Shown one piece after another: positions 38,162 to 48,852 of a stretch of DNA of 64,000 bases (the stretch's first letter is position 1; every line of letters begins with the position of its first letter). The notes under the pieces are model-generated. The model was not told where the DNA came from. It saw only the letters and a program-made list of their open reading frames with translations, and did no database searches. The stretch comes from Trichobilharzia regenti. Lineage: Eukaryota > Platyhelminthes > Trematoda > Strigeidida > Schistosomatidae. The stretch lies in NCBI GenBank assembly GCA_944472135.2, contig OX235262.1, positions 85,658,903 to 85,722,902 on the forward strand, given 5' to 3'. The position numbers were made by a program, and so were the translations under genes.

Positions 38162-38372
38162 CATCAGTTAGAGAATCATTGGAAAATCACTTGGGAGTAC
38201 TGGAGAGCCATTTCATCCGAGTTTGTGACTCTTCAGTAGTAGGAGCTCACCTTGTAACCAGAGGGCCGCGGGTTCGGCCCCCGGTGGTTGTGTATTGTTG
38301 AAGAGTCCCACACTAGGAGTAAACAGCTGTCGAGTACTCCCAGGTTATCGAATGGTCCCGTAATCATCTATA
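38162..38372. mobile_element. Inverted SINE A pair spanning the array edge
   Basis: Bases 38162-38241 are the minus-strand SINE A fragment that belongs to the unit. Bases 38242 to about 38372 are a plus-strand SINE A. Its first 18 bases (to 38259) match the unit; after that it follows the normal SINE: a B-box-like GGGTTCGGCCCCCGG, a decayed hammerhead region (TTGAAGAGTCCC, then AGGAGTAAACAGCTGTC) and the 3' arm. Bases 38373-38655 hold nothing I recognise. Confidence 0.75.
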
Positions 38373-38655
38373 ATTGTCTATACATACACGAATGCTGCGT
38401 AGTCCACACATTGACAATGTGAGAATAGACATAACACCGGTAGTGTGAGAAACTGTCACATCGATTTGAGAAATTAACTATACAGACATGACATATTATA
38501 CAACGACAGTGAACTTCAAAGTGAAGTGGGAATAATTTTGAAATGAGTATAGACGACATGTTACTGTTTAACAGTTCTCCGACTGGGAGTGAACGGTATG
38601 TTTCTGAGTTATTCAGAAGACAAGGGATTATGAGTGAAGTGGTATAGGAATACAT

Positions 38656-41290
38656 TTATTATTATTATTGTATCCTTTAGTTCCTAGAGGAACATAGGGC
38701 TTCAGCTGCGCACCTCCATTGACTTCGGTTTTCTGACAACTTTTTCACCCTGCTCCAGGTCTGCCCACATGCTTTCATCTCCTCCTCACATGACCTCCTC
38801 CAAGTCACCCTTGGACGACCAACTCGCCGCCTCCCTTTCGGGTTCCACTCGAGGGCTTGTCTAGTGATGTCACTTGATGGTTTCCTCAGCGTATGGCCAA
38901 TCCATCTCCATTTCTTTCTGCCTATTTGTTTCACAATCGGTTCCTGATTGGTTCGCTCCCAGAGATCCCTGTTGCTGATCTTTTCTGGCCATCTGATCTT
39001 GAGTATTGAGCGGAGACAGTTGTTAATGAAGGTTTGAAGTTTGTTTGAGATGCTCTTTATGACTCGCCAAGTCTCTGATCCGTATAGTAGCACTGACTTC
39101 ACATTGGAGTTGAAAATCCGGATCTTATTTTTGATGCTGAATGCTGTTGACCTCCACACAGATTTGAGAGTAATGAAAGCTTGTCTTGCTTTTCCGATTC
39201 TGGCTTTGATGTCCTCGTCAGTTCCGCCTGTAGTTGAGACGATGCTTCCCAGGTAGGTGAAGGAGGTTGTTTCTTTCAGGTTCTTCCCATTTATGCTTAT
39301 TGTGGTCTGTTGTTGCTGTTGATGTTGGCAAGGAATCTTCATCATCTCTGTTTTATCTATGTTCACGTGAAGTCCTATCTTTGATGCTTCTTCTGCCAAC
39401 TTGTTACTTTTCATTTGCATATCTTCCAGTTTATGGGAAATCAGACATATATCATCGGCGAAATCCAGATCCTCCAAGTCTTTTGTGTCAGTCCATTTTA
39501 TGCCTGTTCCCTCGTTGGTTGCCGTTGTCTGTCGCATTATCCAATCAATTGCAATCAGGAAGATCATTGGTGATAGTAGACAGCCTTGCCTCACTCCCGT
39601 CCTCACTTCGAAGGCTTCCGTAAGTTTCCCGTTGTGGATTACTTGGCATGCAGCATTGTCGTATAACTGTTGGATGAGGTGTATAATTGTCGATGGGACC
39701 CCGTAGTAGCGAAGTAGTTTCCAAATGACCTCTCGATCGACGCTGTCGAAGGCCTTTTCAAAGTCGATGAAGTTGAGATAGAGAGGTGACTGCCATTCCA
39801 AGCTTTGTTCAATGATGATCCGTAGAGTGGCGATTTGATCAATACATGATTTGTTTCTCCTGAATCCAGCCTGTTCCGGACGAAGTTTTTCATCTAGGGC
39901 TTGTTTGATTCTCTCCAGGATGATGCGACTTAGTATCTTGCTTGGAATGGACAGAAGCATAATTCCACGCCAGTTTTTACATTGACTTAAGTCTCCTTTC
40001 TTTGGAAGTTTGAATAAGTAACTGTTCTTCCAATCCTCGGGTACTTTGCCCTCTTTCCACACCTTCTCCAGTAGTGGTGTCATCAAGTCCGCTGTTGTCT
40101 CTGGGTCTATTTTCAAAGCCTCTGCTGGGATTCCATCTGGTCCCGGTGTTTTCCCAGTTTTAAGCATCTTGATTGCATTCAGGACTTCTGATTTCGTCGG
40201 GGGGTCAGTGTTCACTGGTAGTTCTGCTTCCGTTGTTGGTATTGCTGGACGTGTTGTAGGTGGCGGACGATTTAGAAGTCTTTTGAAGTGTTCAACCCAG
40301 TGCTTTCTCTGTTCCACCTCTTTGGTGATTGACTTTCCATTGTCGTCCTTTATTGGCTTAATCTGTGTCGAACGTTTGCCCGAAAGGTTCCTAGTTGTTT
40401 GGTAGAGTGTGGCGAGGTCTCCTTTGCCTGCAGCTTGTTCTGCTTCGTTTGCCATGGTTTCATAATATTTTCTTTTGTCTTCCCTGGCACTTTTCTTCAC
40501 TCTTTTGTTCAGTGTATTGTAGCTTGCATTCAGCTCCTGTTTTTGTTGCTCGTCGGTGCACTGGATAATCTTTTGCTTCACTGTCCTTCTCTCTTCTATT
40601 AGTTTCCAAGTGTCCGTAGTGAGCCACTGTTTGTCCTGTCTCTTTTTTCTGCCTAGAATTTCTATGCAGGTTTGGCTCCACACCGTTTTCAAGTTGTTCC
40701 AGTGCTTTTCAACGCCGACCTCTTCGCTAGTGTTGATTTGTGTCTCGGCTTTGTCCTTTATGCTTGCAATGAAGATGTCCTTTGTAGCCTGGTCCTTCAG
40801 CTTTTGAGTGTTGAACTTGGCTTGTGGTCTATCTGCAGCTCCTCCTTCTTTGAAAGCTTTTAATTTGATTTGGATTGTCCCTTGTACGAGATAGTGGTCT
40901 GAGCCAACGTCTGCTCCTCTTCTTGCTTTTGTGTCCAGTAGGCTGCGCCTCCACTTCCTTGAGATTGAGATGAAGTCGATTTGGTTTTTGGTTTGCCCGT
41001 CTGGTGACACCCATGTAGCCTTGTGGATATCTTTGTGCTTGTATACACTGCCACCAATCACCAGTTCGTTGAAGGCGCAGAAGTCGGCGAAGAGTTCTCC
41101 GTTTTCATTCATTTCTCCTAGAGCTTCTCTACCCATGATGAGTTCCCTTCCCGTATTGTCTGGTCCCAGTTTGGCGTTCATGTCTCCCATTAGTATTTTC
41201 ATGTCGCCAGCTGGAGTATTGTCCATTGTTGCCTGTAGTCTGATATATTTGAATAGCGAGTCAATATGTGGTTTAGTTTCAGTCGGGTTC
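38656..41290 (-). mobile_element. RTE-clade LINE, 5'-truncated
   Basis: Non-LTR retrotransposon on the minus strand with one long open frame, a very short 3' untranslated region and an (ATA/AAT)n 3' end at 38656-38670, the layout of RTE elements such as schistosome SR2. The 5' end lacks the first part of the endonuclease. Coding similarity upstream of the first Met continues (NPTETKPHIDSLF) to a TAG near 41290, where the element probably ends. No target duplication was found with confidence. Confidence 0.85.
38677..41226 (-). CDS. RTE endonuclease (partial) - reverse transcriptase
   Basis: 849 codons without a break. Residues 1-115 are the C-terminal half of an APE-type endonuclease (GDMNAKLG at 14-21, GSDHYLV at 108-114). 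The reverse transcriptase follows at about 345-640: PDGIPAEAL at 363, FIDFEKAFDSVD at 486-497 with the first catalytic Asp, GVRQGCLLSP at 544-553, the catalytic FADD at 589-592 and the YLGSIVS strand past it. The C-terminal region includes a GWIGH-like WRWIGHTLR segment. Full RTE proteins are about 1000 residues, so about 130-150 N-terminal residues are missing and the endonuclease should be dead. The RT part looks undamaged, which suggests a fairly recent insertion. The Met used as start is internal to the full protein. Confidence 0.88.
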   Translation of the reverse strand: MDNTPAGDMKILMGDMNAKLGPDNTGRELIMGREALGEMNENGELFADFCAFNELVIGGSVYKHKDIHKATWVSPDGQTKNQIDFISISRKWRRSLLDTKARRGADVGSDHYLVQGTIQIKLKAFKEGGAADRPQAKFNTQKLKDQATKDIFIASIKDKAETQINTSEEVGVEKHWNNLKTVWSQTCIEILGRKKRQDKQWLTTDTWKLIEERRTVKQKIIQCTDEQQKQELNASYNTLNKRVKKSAREDKRKYYETMANEAEQAAGKGDLATLYQTTRNLSGKRSTQIKPIKDDNGKSITKEVEQRKHWVEHFKRLLNRPPPTTRPAIPTTEAELPVNTDPPTKSEVLNAIKMLKTGKTPGPDGIPAEALKIDPETTADLMTPLLEKVWKEGKVPEDWKNSYLFKLPKKGDLSQCKNWRGIMLLSIPSKILSRIILERIKQALDEKLRPEQAGFRRNKSCIDQIATLRIIIEQSLEWQSPLYLNFIDFEKAFDSVDREVIWKLLRYYGVPSTIIHLIQQLYDNAACQVIHNGKLTEAFEVRTGVRQGCLLSPMIFLIAIDWIMRQTTATNEGTGIKWTDTKDLEDLDFADDICLISHKLEDMQMKSNKLAEEASKIGLHVNIDKTEMMKIPCQHQQQQQTTISINGKNLKETTSFTYLGSIVSTTGGTDEDIKARIGKARQAFITLKSVWRSTAFSIKNKIRIFNSNVKSVLLYGSETWRVIKSISNKLQTFINNCLRSILKIRWPEKISNRDLWERTNQEPIVKQIGRKKWRWIGHTLRKPSSDITRQALEWNPKGRRRVGRPRVTWRRSCEEEMKACGQTWSRVKKLSENRSQWRCAAEALCSSRN

Positions 41291-41649
41291 TATGTCCAAT
41301 TTCTGGGCAGTGGATTTGTCAATGAACATTTCAAATCATCAGCAGGCGTTTCCTTGCAGAATTTGACAATGTAGTCATATATAGTGAAATGTTTTCGTTA
41401 ATATTATTGGGTAGAGTGTTTCACGTTCTTATGAAATGTGAAGGTGAAATTCATGGGTTTATGAAATGACACTTTTACTATTCCCGTCAAAATAATTCAA
41501 CTTGAAATTGGCGAGATTTTTCAGAGCAATCGTCGTTCGAGTCAATTTTGTTCTTCCCGTTGACTGACTGAATTGGATTGTTTGACCTCTGTCGACACAG
41601 TGACATCTAGTTCAGATGCTTGGATGATGTTCTAGGATTAGAATGATGT
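41291..41649. other. No recognised feature
   Basis: Sequence between the LINE's 5' end and the next SINE remnant. I see no gene or repeat here. Confidence 0.4.
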
Positions 41650-41830
41650 TGTTTGATGGATGGTGACCGCCTGTGGAGTCCAGGATGCACATCTCTTGTT
41701 ATTTAGAATTCGTCACCTGGATGTGTCTGAATTCTCCAATGAGTGATGTTGTTCCCACTGAGATGATTAACCGGCGATCATCATTTCGAAAGCCAAAGTA
41801 TCATCCACTAGAGCACTTGTGCCATTCACA
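41650..41830 (-). mobile_element. Sm-alpha-like element, decayed
   Basis: Resembles the unit's 4581-4700 remnant: GGATGGTGACC, then GAGTCCAGGATGCACAT, then GTGATGTTGTTCCCACTGAGA. The tail (about 41760-41820, with CACTAGAGCACTTGTGCCA) resembles a decayed tRNA-like part in reverse. The hammerhead core is not intact. Confidence 0.55.
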
Positions 41831-43551
41831 GTGTCAGTGTGGACTGCATCAGTCACTGGGGATTGCAGGAAGTTCCGAATGAGCAGTTCGATAAAGGGGG
41901 AGATTCGCTTCCGAGATTCCATTGTCACTCATAAGCCCCCAAACAACGAGACGTTAATCTTCACTTTCTTAGTCGTACATCTTAACTCTCATCTGTGTGT
42001 AATGAATGAGTTAATTGTCCAAACATTTCGATTTGAGCGACATGATAGACGTGACTAGTATGTGACTGAGAGTACAGTGTGAATATTCCGTATTACATAT
42101 TATTGAAAGGGATTTTGTTTTCATTGATTGCAAGTGTCATTGTCTTCTGAACATTAAATACTTCGTGGGAATGTTATGAAGAATGTCGACTGTTCACAAT
42201 GTACACTGTCTATCGATGAACATACTAAATTGTCATGCTTGGGAAATCTTATTTCCCCATTTCATACACACATATATCGTCGTTGAATTATGCAGAGAAA
42301 TCTCGTAACCTGTTAGATTCGGAAATGTGATGAAATTATTTTTTCGGTGATCATGGAGAGAGAGAGATTAGGGTATATTTTGTTGTAGGTGATGAGAGTC
42401 GAAAGACTGTTTAGTGATGGTAGTAGATGGTCGAAATACTTATCAGATGGAGTCAGAGAATCGTGTGTTGCATTCAGAGCGATGTGAGTTACCTGGAACA
42501 GACTGTATTAAGGTATGAGCCACACTTATTGACTGGCGTTCTTCGGTAGTCACCAGTTTCGTAGGTTGATGTAGATGTATTGGTTTGGGAATCCAGTGGA
42601 AATTGGCTGAGAGTGTTTGTTTCTAGAAGTGTAAAATGAATATTCATGGTATCCGTACGTGCCTCCCTCAGAATGTTCTTTTAGTTGATGACTCGGATTG
42701 ATTCCTTGACAGGATATGTTGAGACGATAGATGTATTCAATCGACGATAATTTTGTGAGCTGATTTCATCACGTGTTAATTAATGGTAATCTAATGTGAA
42801 TGCACTCTTATTTGGAGAAGTTGTTTCAACCAATTTCTATTCCTTTTTTTTCTCTGTTAAATATTTAGAATGTTTATTAATAAACATTCTGAGGGAACCA
42901 CAATCGATCGATGTTTTTCAAATTTACCCGAATTCATCGCCACTCAGATGTTTAAAATGTATTCTGGTTATCCGTGGAGATAAATTTTGACTAGAGTTCT
43001 TGTTTGTGGTGAAACTGAATTGATTTGTTTCCACGTGCTTGACGTATGATGTGGGTAGGAATAAGAGAGACGGTTCTTACGAAAGGAATTTTCGAAGATG
43101 TGGGGAAGAGATAGTCATTCTATTCAAGACTACCTATCTGTGATATGTGTTGGCATATGTCTGATATTACGTCAGCGATTCAAAACTATTTACCAGATTG
43201 TAAACCAACAGAGTAACAATAGATTACTATGATATATTGGATCAGTATCAATCAGACAATTGAAGTCTAAGTTGTATGTATGCAGGAGTATATTGTGGTC
43301 TTCCTTGAATTTTCTAGGTAACTTGATATCTCTTTACTATTATAATTTTCTCATTTGTTTGGTCTGTTAGTGGGATAAGGATAGTTTCAGTAGCATTGGT
43401 GTTGTTGCTGTTTTGTGTTGGTAGCCTCACACTCAATCTTCCCTGTTTTGCAGGCTATCCACCTGCTCGAAGACTAGGCGACATTTTCCTACTTTCCATT
43501 GTATTATTTGTTCCATTCCCTTACCATCTGGAAACACTAAGTAAACATTAA
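41831..43551. other. No recognised gene
   Basis: AT-rich non-coding sequence. A stretch near 43410-43440 (TAGCCTCACACTCAATCTTCC) is an inverted match to the H4 unit near 6180-6220, so part of it is shared interspersed repeat. Nothing else recognised. Confidence 0.4.
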
Positions 43552-43614
43552 GTGGATAGTGACTAGCAGTGGAATTCATGATGCACATTTCCTCCTATCC
43601 AATCGATCAGTGGG
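43552..43614 (-). mobile_element. Sm-alpha-like hammerhead remnant
   Basis: Starts GTGGATAGTGACTAGCAGTG and goes on through GCACATTTCCTCCTA, the reverse complement of the Sm-alpha cleavage-site, GAAA and stem II region. The core is degraded. Confidence 0.6.
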
Positions 43615-44593
43615 AATGTCAAAGTTGACTTAAGTCTGTAAACATTATTCATCATCTTTGTGACAGGTTTTGTCAACCAATATGTTTATCATATTTTGAT
43701 GTTGTATCTTAGCCTATCCTTCACTATGTCAGGACTATCTCAACCGGCGTCTATCGTCATCTCTATTTTCATTCTCTACCGCTTTGATGACTAATCACGC
43801 AGTCTCAGTATTACATTGAATTATTATTTTGTTTTGTCTGGATTGAATTTATTGTATAATTTGTTCTTTTAGTGAGAATTTGTATCTATGTTGACTAATC
43901 AGGTCATGAACTATGTTCTTTTCGTTACCATATTTATTGTTGTATAGATGCTGACCAAGCAGCATCTGACACATCGTTTAATATAGTCTACAAAGTCGAA
44001 CAAATTTTACCGAAATGCTCACGAGTGCATTAGCTTTGTGTAGGAGAGGCTTTTACAATACGTAAGATAAAGCGAGAACTTTGTATACAAAAAGAATTCG
44101 TGTCATCTCTCGTTACTATGGTCTTGATTTTATTATGTAATTAAGATAACAACGTTGTTATCCTTCTTTATTCCGCCTTCCTTTTTTGTTTTATTTCATC
44201 TCAATTTACGTTATCATATTTTAACATTTTGTCTAGCCTACTATTTTGACAACATTTCACCCATCCTATGTTACCATCGTATTATATTCACATATTAGGT
44301 TTTCCGAATGTCTTTTATTCTCCAGTCATCTATTTCACACGTCTATTTAGCTTTAAGTTGACCTCTGTTTATTTAGTTATTGAGTCAAATATGTAATCAA
44401 TAGTCCTATAGACCAATATTATTACCTCACTTTAGTATTTCCAAATGAAATCGTCGGAAACAGAATTTTCTTCTCTGAATTCTCTGTTTTAATGTGTCAA
44501 TGGGGATGATTGATTAAATGTTGAATAGTTGTGAAATCATCGGCTCAGTGTTCATTGTACAACTGAACTACATCAAGTTATTCAAAAATATAT
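43615..44593. other. No recognised feature
   Basis: AT-rich sequence with no gene, RNA or repeat that I can name. Confidence 0.4.
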
Positions 44594-44772
44594 TTCTGAT
44601 TACATTTTGATTCCACACCGTATTTTTGGTACATGTATGGAATTTTCAGGATGTGATATTGGTAGCCTGAATTTTCAGGCCGACCATTGCTATCAGGTGT
44701 GGGTCGGCAGGGGTTCTCACCCTGGACCATGTGCATGGTCGGTGAGAGTCATAACCACTGTGCCACCGACGC
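44594..44772 (-). mobile_element. tRNA-like SINE B
   Basis: Minus-strand copy with an A-box-like GTGGCACAGTGGTTATGACT, the family body, and a tail ending in the CGGTGTGGAATCAAAA motif. Confidence 0.75.
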
Positions 44773-46809
44773 CTAATTATGTGGAAGGACACTTTAATGA
44801 TTATTCTAAGAGATTTTGTATTTCCCCATAGAATGAAAATATCGTTTTTCCATATTAGTTTGTTTATTAGTTTTATCACACAGTGAAAAAGTATTATAAA
44901 TAATTCTGTCCGCTGTGGATTTCTCAACCTGGTGGAGAATAGTTCAGCTATACCACTCACTACATGCAATTACACAAAATCATACAATAGGCTGGATGGG
45001 ATAAGTTGACAGTTTTAAAATTTAATGTGACAGGGTGGAGGGAGAGATTGATGACGGATGTTTTGTTTATCGAATCAACTGCAAACACGTGTAATAGGAA
45101 TGATTCAACACCTGTCTCAGATATCCGGAAAATTCTACTACAACTACGAGAAATAGGAGAGAACAAAGAAAACTATGCAACTCGAGTTTCGAATTCGTGT
45201 GACTATAATTGATATAATTATGAACAATGCGTTGTGTTCGAAATGTCATCCAGTAAATGATTCTGTTTCACATGGTGTGTGATGTATCTAATATACAAAC
45301 TAAAATGGAATTGCTTACTACCACAGCGACTAAGTTTTACATATATATTAAGATATCGTTTTGTTTTTCAGACATTGGTGAATGAATACAAACACTCTTA
45401 GAATGCTGAATATCATAAACCCAATGTGCAAAAAATGTTTTCAAACTGTTGAAAGTGAACTTGGTTTACAAATATATGACATCTTAATTAAATTAAACCG
45501 TACACAGACTTTCAGTTTAGTGTATAAGTGGAATTCATTTTGTACTGTGATGTTTTATCGTTCTTACTTTAATAAAATGTATTAGGGGAGGGGAAGGATG
45601 ACATTGATGGTCTGTGCAAGTATTTGTAGTGGGATCTCAAGAAATCGAAGAACACACTGAGTAGCCAACTATAAATATTTAGACATTTGTCAGTATCCCA
45701 AGCTGACAATAATGTTTGTTGGATTGATTCTGAATTGTGAATATGTATAATGCTGTATAATGCTGAACGGATGCGTTTACGTGGTCGACTAGTGGTGTTG
45801 ACGTGAAATATTAGCCCTCGATAGTCGTTGGAGTAAGACTTGAATCAGCTGATTGGGCTGAAGAAGAGGAAAAGTGAAATTTAGTCATTAGAGAATGTGT
45901 AGGGGAGGAGTAGACTAAATTGTCAGGGTGACAGCGTGACAGCATCATCTGTAGGAAACCCAGAAGACATTCTCAGATTGACAGACTTCACTGATTCAGA
46001 TATTTCTTAATTATGAAACCTTTTTATATTTCCGAGTGAAAAAAAGCAAAGTGTTTCTTTGGCATACTTCCTTGTTGTTAATCCTTTGTGGCCGTCTCAT
46101 CGTCAGTAGTGAGTCATCGAAGACAGCTACTGATGAATGAATGTCTGTAGCTTGTTGGAAATGTCTTCTGGGACGTGTCAAGTGTCTGAGTCAAATGGAA
46201 TAGGTGACTTGATATTAGTGTCGAATAATAGGAGGTTGTTGGTTGTGGTGAGCGTGGCAGGTTTCCACACTGATTTCAGTGTAGTGACGGTGTTACACCC
46301 TCATCTGTGCTCCTATGGTTAGACTGATGAAACACAGTGTTCATGAGTGGACTGTAATGAAATAATGGAGATGAGATATGCATAGTGTAAATCCACTATC
46401 GTCATCCAGCATATTCCGTCTGAGTTGAGTTTCATATTTCACTTCTACACAGTGTTAACTGTCTACTCACCCAACGGTGGATTAGAGAAATCATAATCTG
46501 ATATTGGAGTATAATGCAACGGCTTGTAGTAAAATTCGTATGTGACCTAAACTAATGTCTGATATAATCGATGACTCTGTATATATTTCATCGTGTTCGT
46601 GCTTGCAATCATGCATTTTAAAGCAAACATACCTGTACAGAAATGAGACTGTGATCGATGTCCCACAATCTTGCTAACTACATTTTGACTACATTGACTG
46701 CACAATCATTCAACTTGCTGAGTTAATTAATGTCAATATCTAATGAACTACAGTTTTTTGTGTATCTTTATGTGACCCTATATATGGATGATGACTTGAA
46801 GTGACAAGT
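44773..46809. other. No recognised gene
   Basis: AT-rich sequence. Short open frames (up to 107 codons, partly within SINE B) have no recognisable domain. Confidence 0.4.
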
Positions 46810-47090
46810 CTATGAAGAAAAATTAATCTGATGCTCACTAGTGACTTGCTAAAGGACGGAGTTTCCTGGAGTCCTAGTGACAAGTCGTGACCAGTGAGGT
46901 CCATCGAGATGTCAAGTGTTAGGATGGATGTCCTATCGACGACATTCGTTAGGGTCGCGGTGAATCAGGAAATGGTAGATATTAGAGTTCATGGGCTGAA
47001 TGGTATACGAGCTTGTCTTGTGACCGGAATGTCCGGAATGCTTATGTAACTGATATGAATGCGTGATCAAACTCGTAAAAACTATGAATA
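46810..47090 (+). mobile_element. Composite SINE A with leader module, internally deleted
   Basis: Bases 46810 to about 46990 match the leader module at 48319-48520 (CTAGTGACTTGCTAAAGGAC through GACGACATTCGTTAGGGTCGC). They are followed by a SINE A head (GGCTGAATGGTATACGAG, then CTTGTGACCGGAATGTCC). The hammerhead region is missing and the 3' arm follows (near 47040-47085). Confidence 0.65.
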
Positions 47091-47164
47091 AATATTCTAT
47101 TGCATTACGTATAGATAATTTCTGCATAATAACTTTTCTAACGTTTAGACGTCAAATAAATAAT

Positions 47165-47363
47165 AATTATATTTCAATAGTTTTCACACAACTAGACGTT
47201 TTTATTTTTTGGTAATATTTCGAGGAAAATTTCTGCCCATGATCACACCGAAAAAGGGAAACAATTCTGAAAGTTGGTGTGATCGCGAGCAGTAATTTTT
47301 TGCTCGAAATATTACCAAAAAACAAAATTTTAACATTGTGAGTAAACTATTGAAATATAATTC
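47165..47363. repeat. Foldback / MITE-like palindrome
   Basis: Inverted arms 47165-47249 and 47276-47363 share AATTATATTTCAATAGTTT at the ends, TTTTTGGTAATATTTCGAG inside and GATCACACC at the loop side, with small indels between. It has no coding capacity and the flanking duplication is unclear. Confidence 0.75.
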
Positions 47364-47841
47364 TAATTTATATGAAACATTCATATATTAAACATACAGT
47401 GGAAAGCGAATCTACTACGATTTGCTGAATCAATTTAAATCAAACGTCTCAGAGGAAACTTATGCACCCAGAAAGAGAGTGTAGTCAAACTCTCACTCTC
47501 TTGGTAACCGTATTACTTTCATTACACTGGTTAGTTATACACGTTAGTGAGTTCAGGTTACTGAACAACTTTTCAGTTTGGTGAACTTTAACCTTCTTCA
47601 GTTGCTATACAGACGTAAAAGCTAACATTGTTTATTAGATTTCTCTCCTTTCTGTCTTCTCTCAACACCCACCCCCTTTTTTAATAGTTTAAGAGCATAT
47701 GAAATTATGGTAACTTAAACTAAAAAATTGTAATATTTATATTCCGGATACGTTGATCTTATAATATTTTCTTCGTTACCTTTCAAACATTCAAGTATGA
47801 AATGTTATTATTTATTTATAATTTTTTTATTTTTTATTTCA

Positions 47842-48015
47842 TTTTTGATTACAGCTTGATTCCATACCGTATTTTTGGTACAAGTATGGAATTTTTAGCG
47901 TGAATATCAGTAACCCGAATTTCGCAGGCCGACCATAGATATCAGGTGATCGTCGGCGTGAGCTCGAACCCCGGACCATGTGCATGGTTGGCGAGAGTCC
48001 TAACCACCGACGCAC
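47842..48015 (-). mobile_element. tRNA-like SINE B
   Basis: Minus-strand copy. The head lacks the CACAGT part of the A box seen elsewhere, but the B-box-like GGGGTTCGAGCTC is kept. Confidence 0.75.
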
Positions 48016-48318
48016 ATTGTAATTTCGGGTAGTTTGCAGCTGATGGGAACCTATGAAATAGAATGATATCATTTTATACTGCAAATCTGATCTTTCTTTC
48101 TCAAGGGAACCAAATGTATGAAATTATAATGTATTTGACCAATTTCATAACGCTTTACCGTTTTCATTTGTCATAGGAATATATATGAAATCAATAAAGA
48201 GTTAAGAGGTGAGAAAATAAATTTACGTCAAGTTAAATGGATATAATGAAGGTTTAAATAACAATGAAGATCACTAAACCAAATAACAGAGGTAATAGTG
48301 AAACCCTTACAAACCAAA

Positions 48319-48520
48319 CTATAGAAAATTAATTTGATGCTAGCTAGTGACTTGCTAAAGGACGGAGTTCCCTGAAGTTCTAGTGAGAAGTCGTGACCAG
48401 TGAGGTCCATCGAGATGTCACGTGTTAGGATGGATGTCCCCCGACGACATTGGTTAGGGTCGCGCTAAACTCACTACGAATTGGTAGAAGTTAGAGTTCA
48501 TGGGCTGTTCATTGAATCGG
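48319..48520 (+). mobile_element. Leader module of composite SINE A
   Basis: About 200 bases also found upstream of SINE A at 46810 and, in reverse, at 58701-58767. Key stretches are GTGACTTGCTAAAGGACGGA and GACATTGGTTAGGGTCGCGC. I do not recognise its origin. Confidence 0.6.
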
Positions 48521-48720
48521 GTTCCAGTGGCTGAATGGTATACGAGTTTGTCTTGTAACCGGAATGTCCTGGGTTCGAACTGTAGTGAGTGAGTACTCTC
48601 GATGATTCCCAAAGAGCTAGGATGAAACAGCTGTCCAGTACTCCTTGGTTTTCAATGGTTCTCTAACTAATATCAATCCGTGATCGACTCATAAAAAGAT
48701 AACCAACCCTTACAAACCAA
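48521..48720 (+). mobile_element. Hammerhead SINE, family A
   Basis: Nearly complete copy. It has a tRNA-like head (CCAGTGGCTGAATGGTATAC as A box, CTGGGTTCGAACTG as B box), a hammerhead region (GTACT, then CTCGATGAT, GGATGAAACAGCTGTC, CAGTACTCC) and a 3' arm ending in CTTACAAACC. The core is degraded (CTCGATGA, stem II lost). Confidence 0.75.
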
Positions 48721-48852
48721 ACTATAGAAAAAGAGGTAATAGTACATCTGCTATTTGGTTTAGTGATCTTCATTGTTATTTTGACCTTCAATATGTCCAT
48801 TTACCTTGACGTAAATTTATTTTCTCATATTTCATGTATATTCCTATGACAA

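Larger units (their letters stand above)
33323..38259. repeat. Tandem H4 repeat, unit 5 (truncated, damaged edge copy)
   Basis: Follows the unit sequence closely from 33323 to about 35958, including the intact 3' stem-loop. It then carries a broken H4 gene with a 1.3 kb palindrome (36010-37301) and a clearly diverged upstream region (37302 to about 37920). It returns to near identity at about 37925-38259. Unit homology ends inside SINE A at 38259; the unit's last 3.8 kb are missing. Bases 33323-35918 are the same unrecognised spacer as in unit 1, with a longer CAT run near 34587. The 19-base block shared with unit 4 is at 34858-34876. Confidence 0.92.
48168..48852. repeat. Inverted arms around a SINE
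   Basis: Left arm 48168-48290 and right arm about 48745-48852 are reverse complements, sharing TTGTCATAGGAATATA, AAATAAATTTACGTCAAG and AACAATGAAGATCACTAAAC. The left arm has about 20 extra bases. The composite SINE A at 48319-48720 sits in the loop. A direct repeat of about 25 bases (48303-48327 and 48706-48730, ending CAAACTATAGAAAA) brackets the SINE, partly overlapping its 3' end. Confidence 0.75.

Noticed and set aside
47164..47364. A complete DNA transposon
   Set aside because: The inverted arms are clear, but there is no transposase and no convincing target duplication, so only a foldback repeat is reported.
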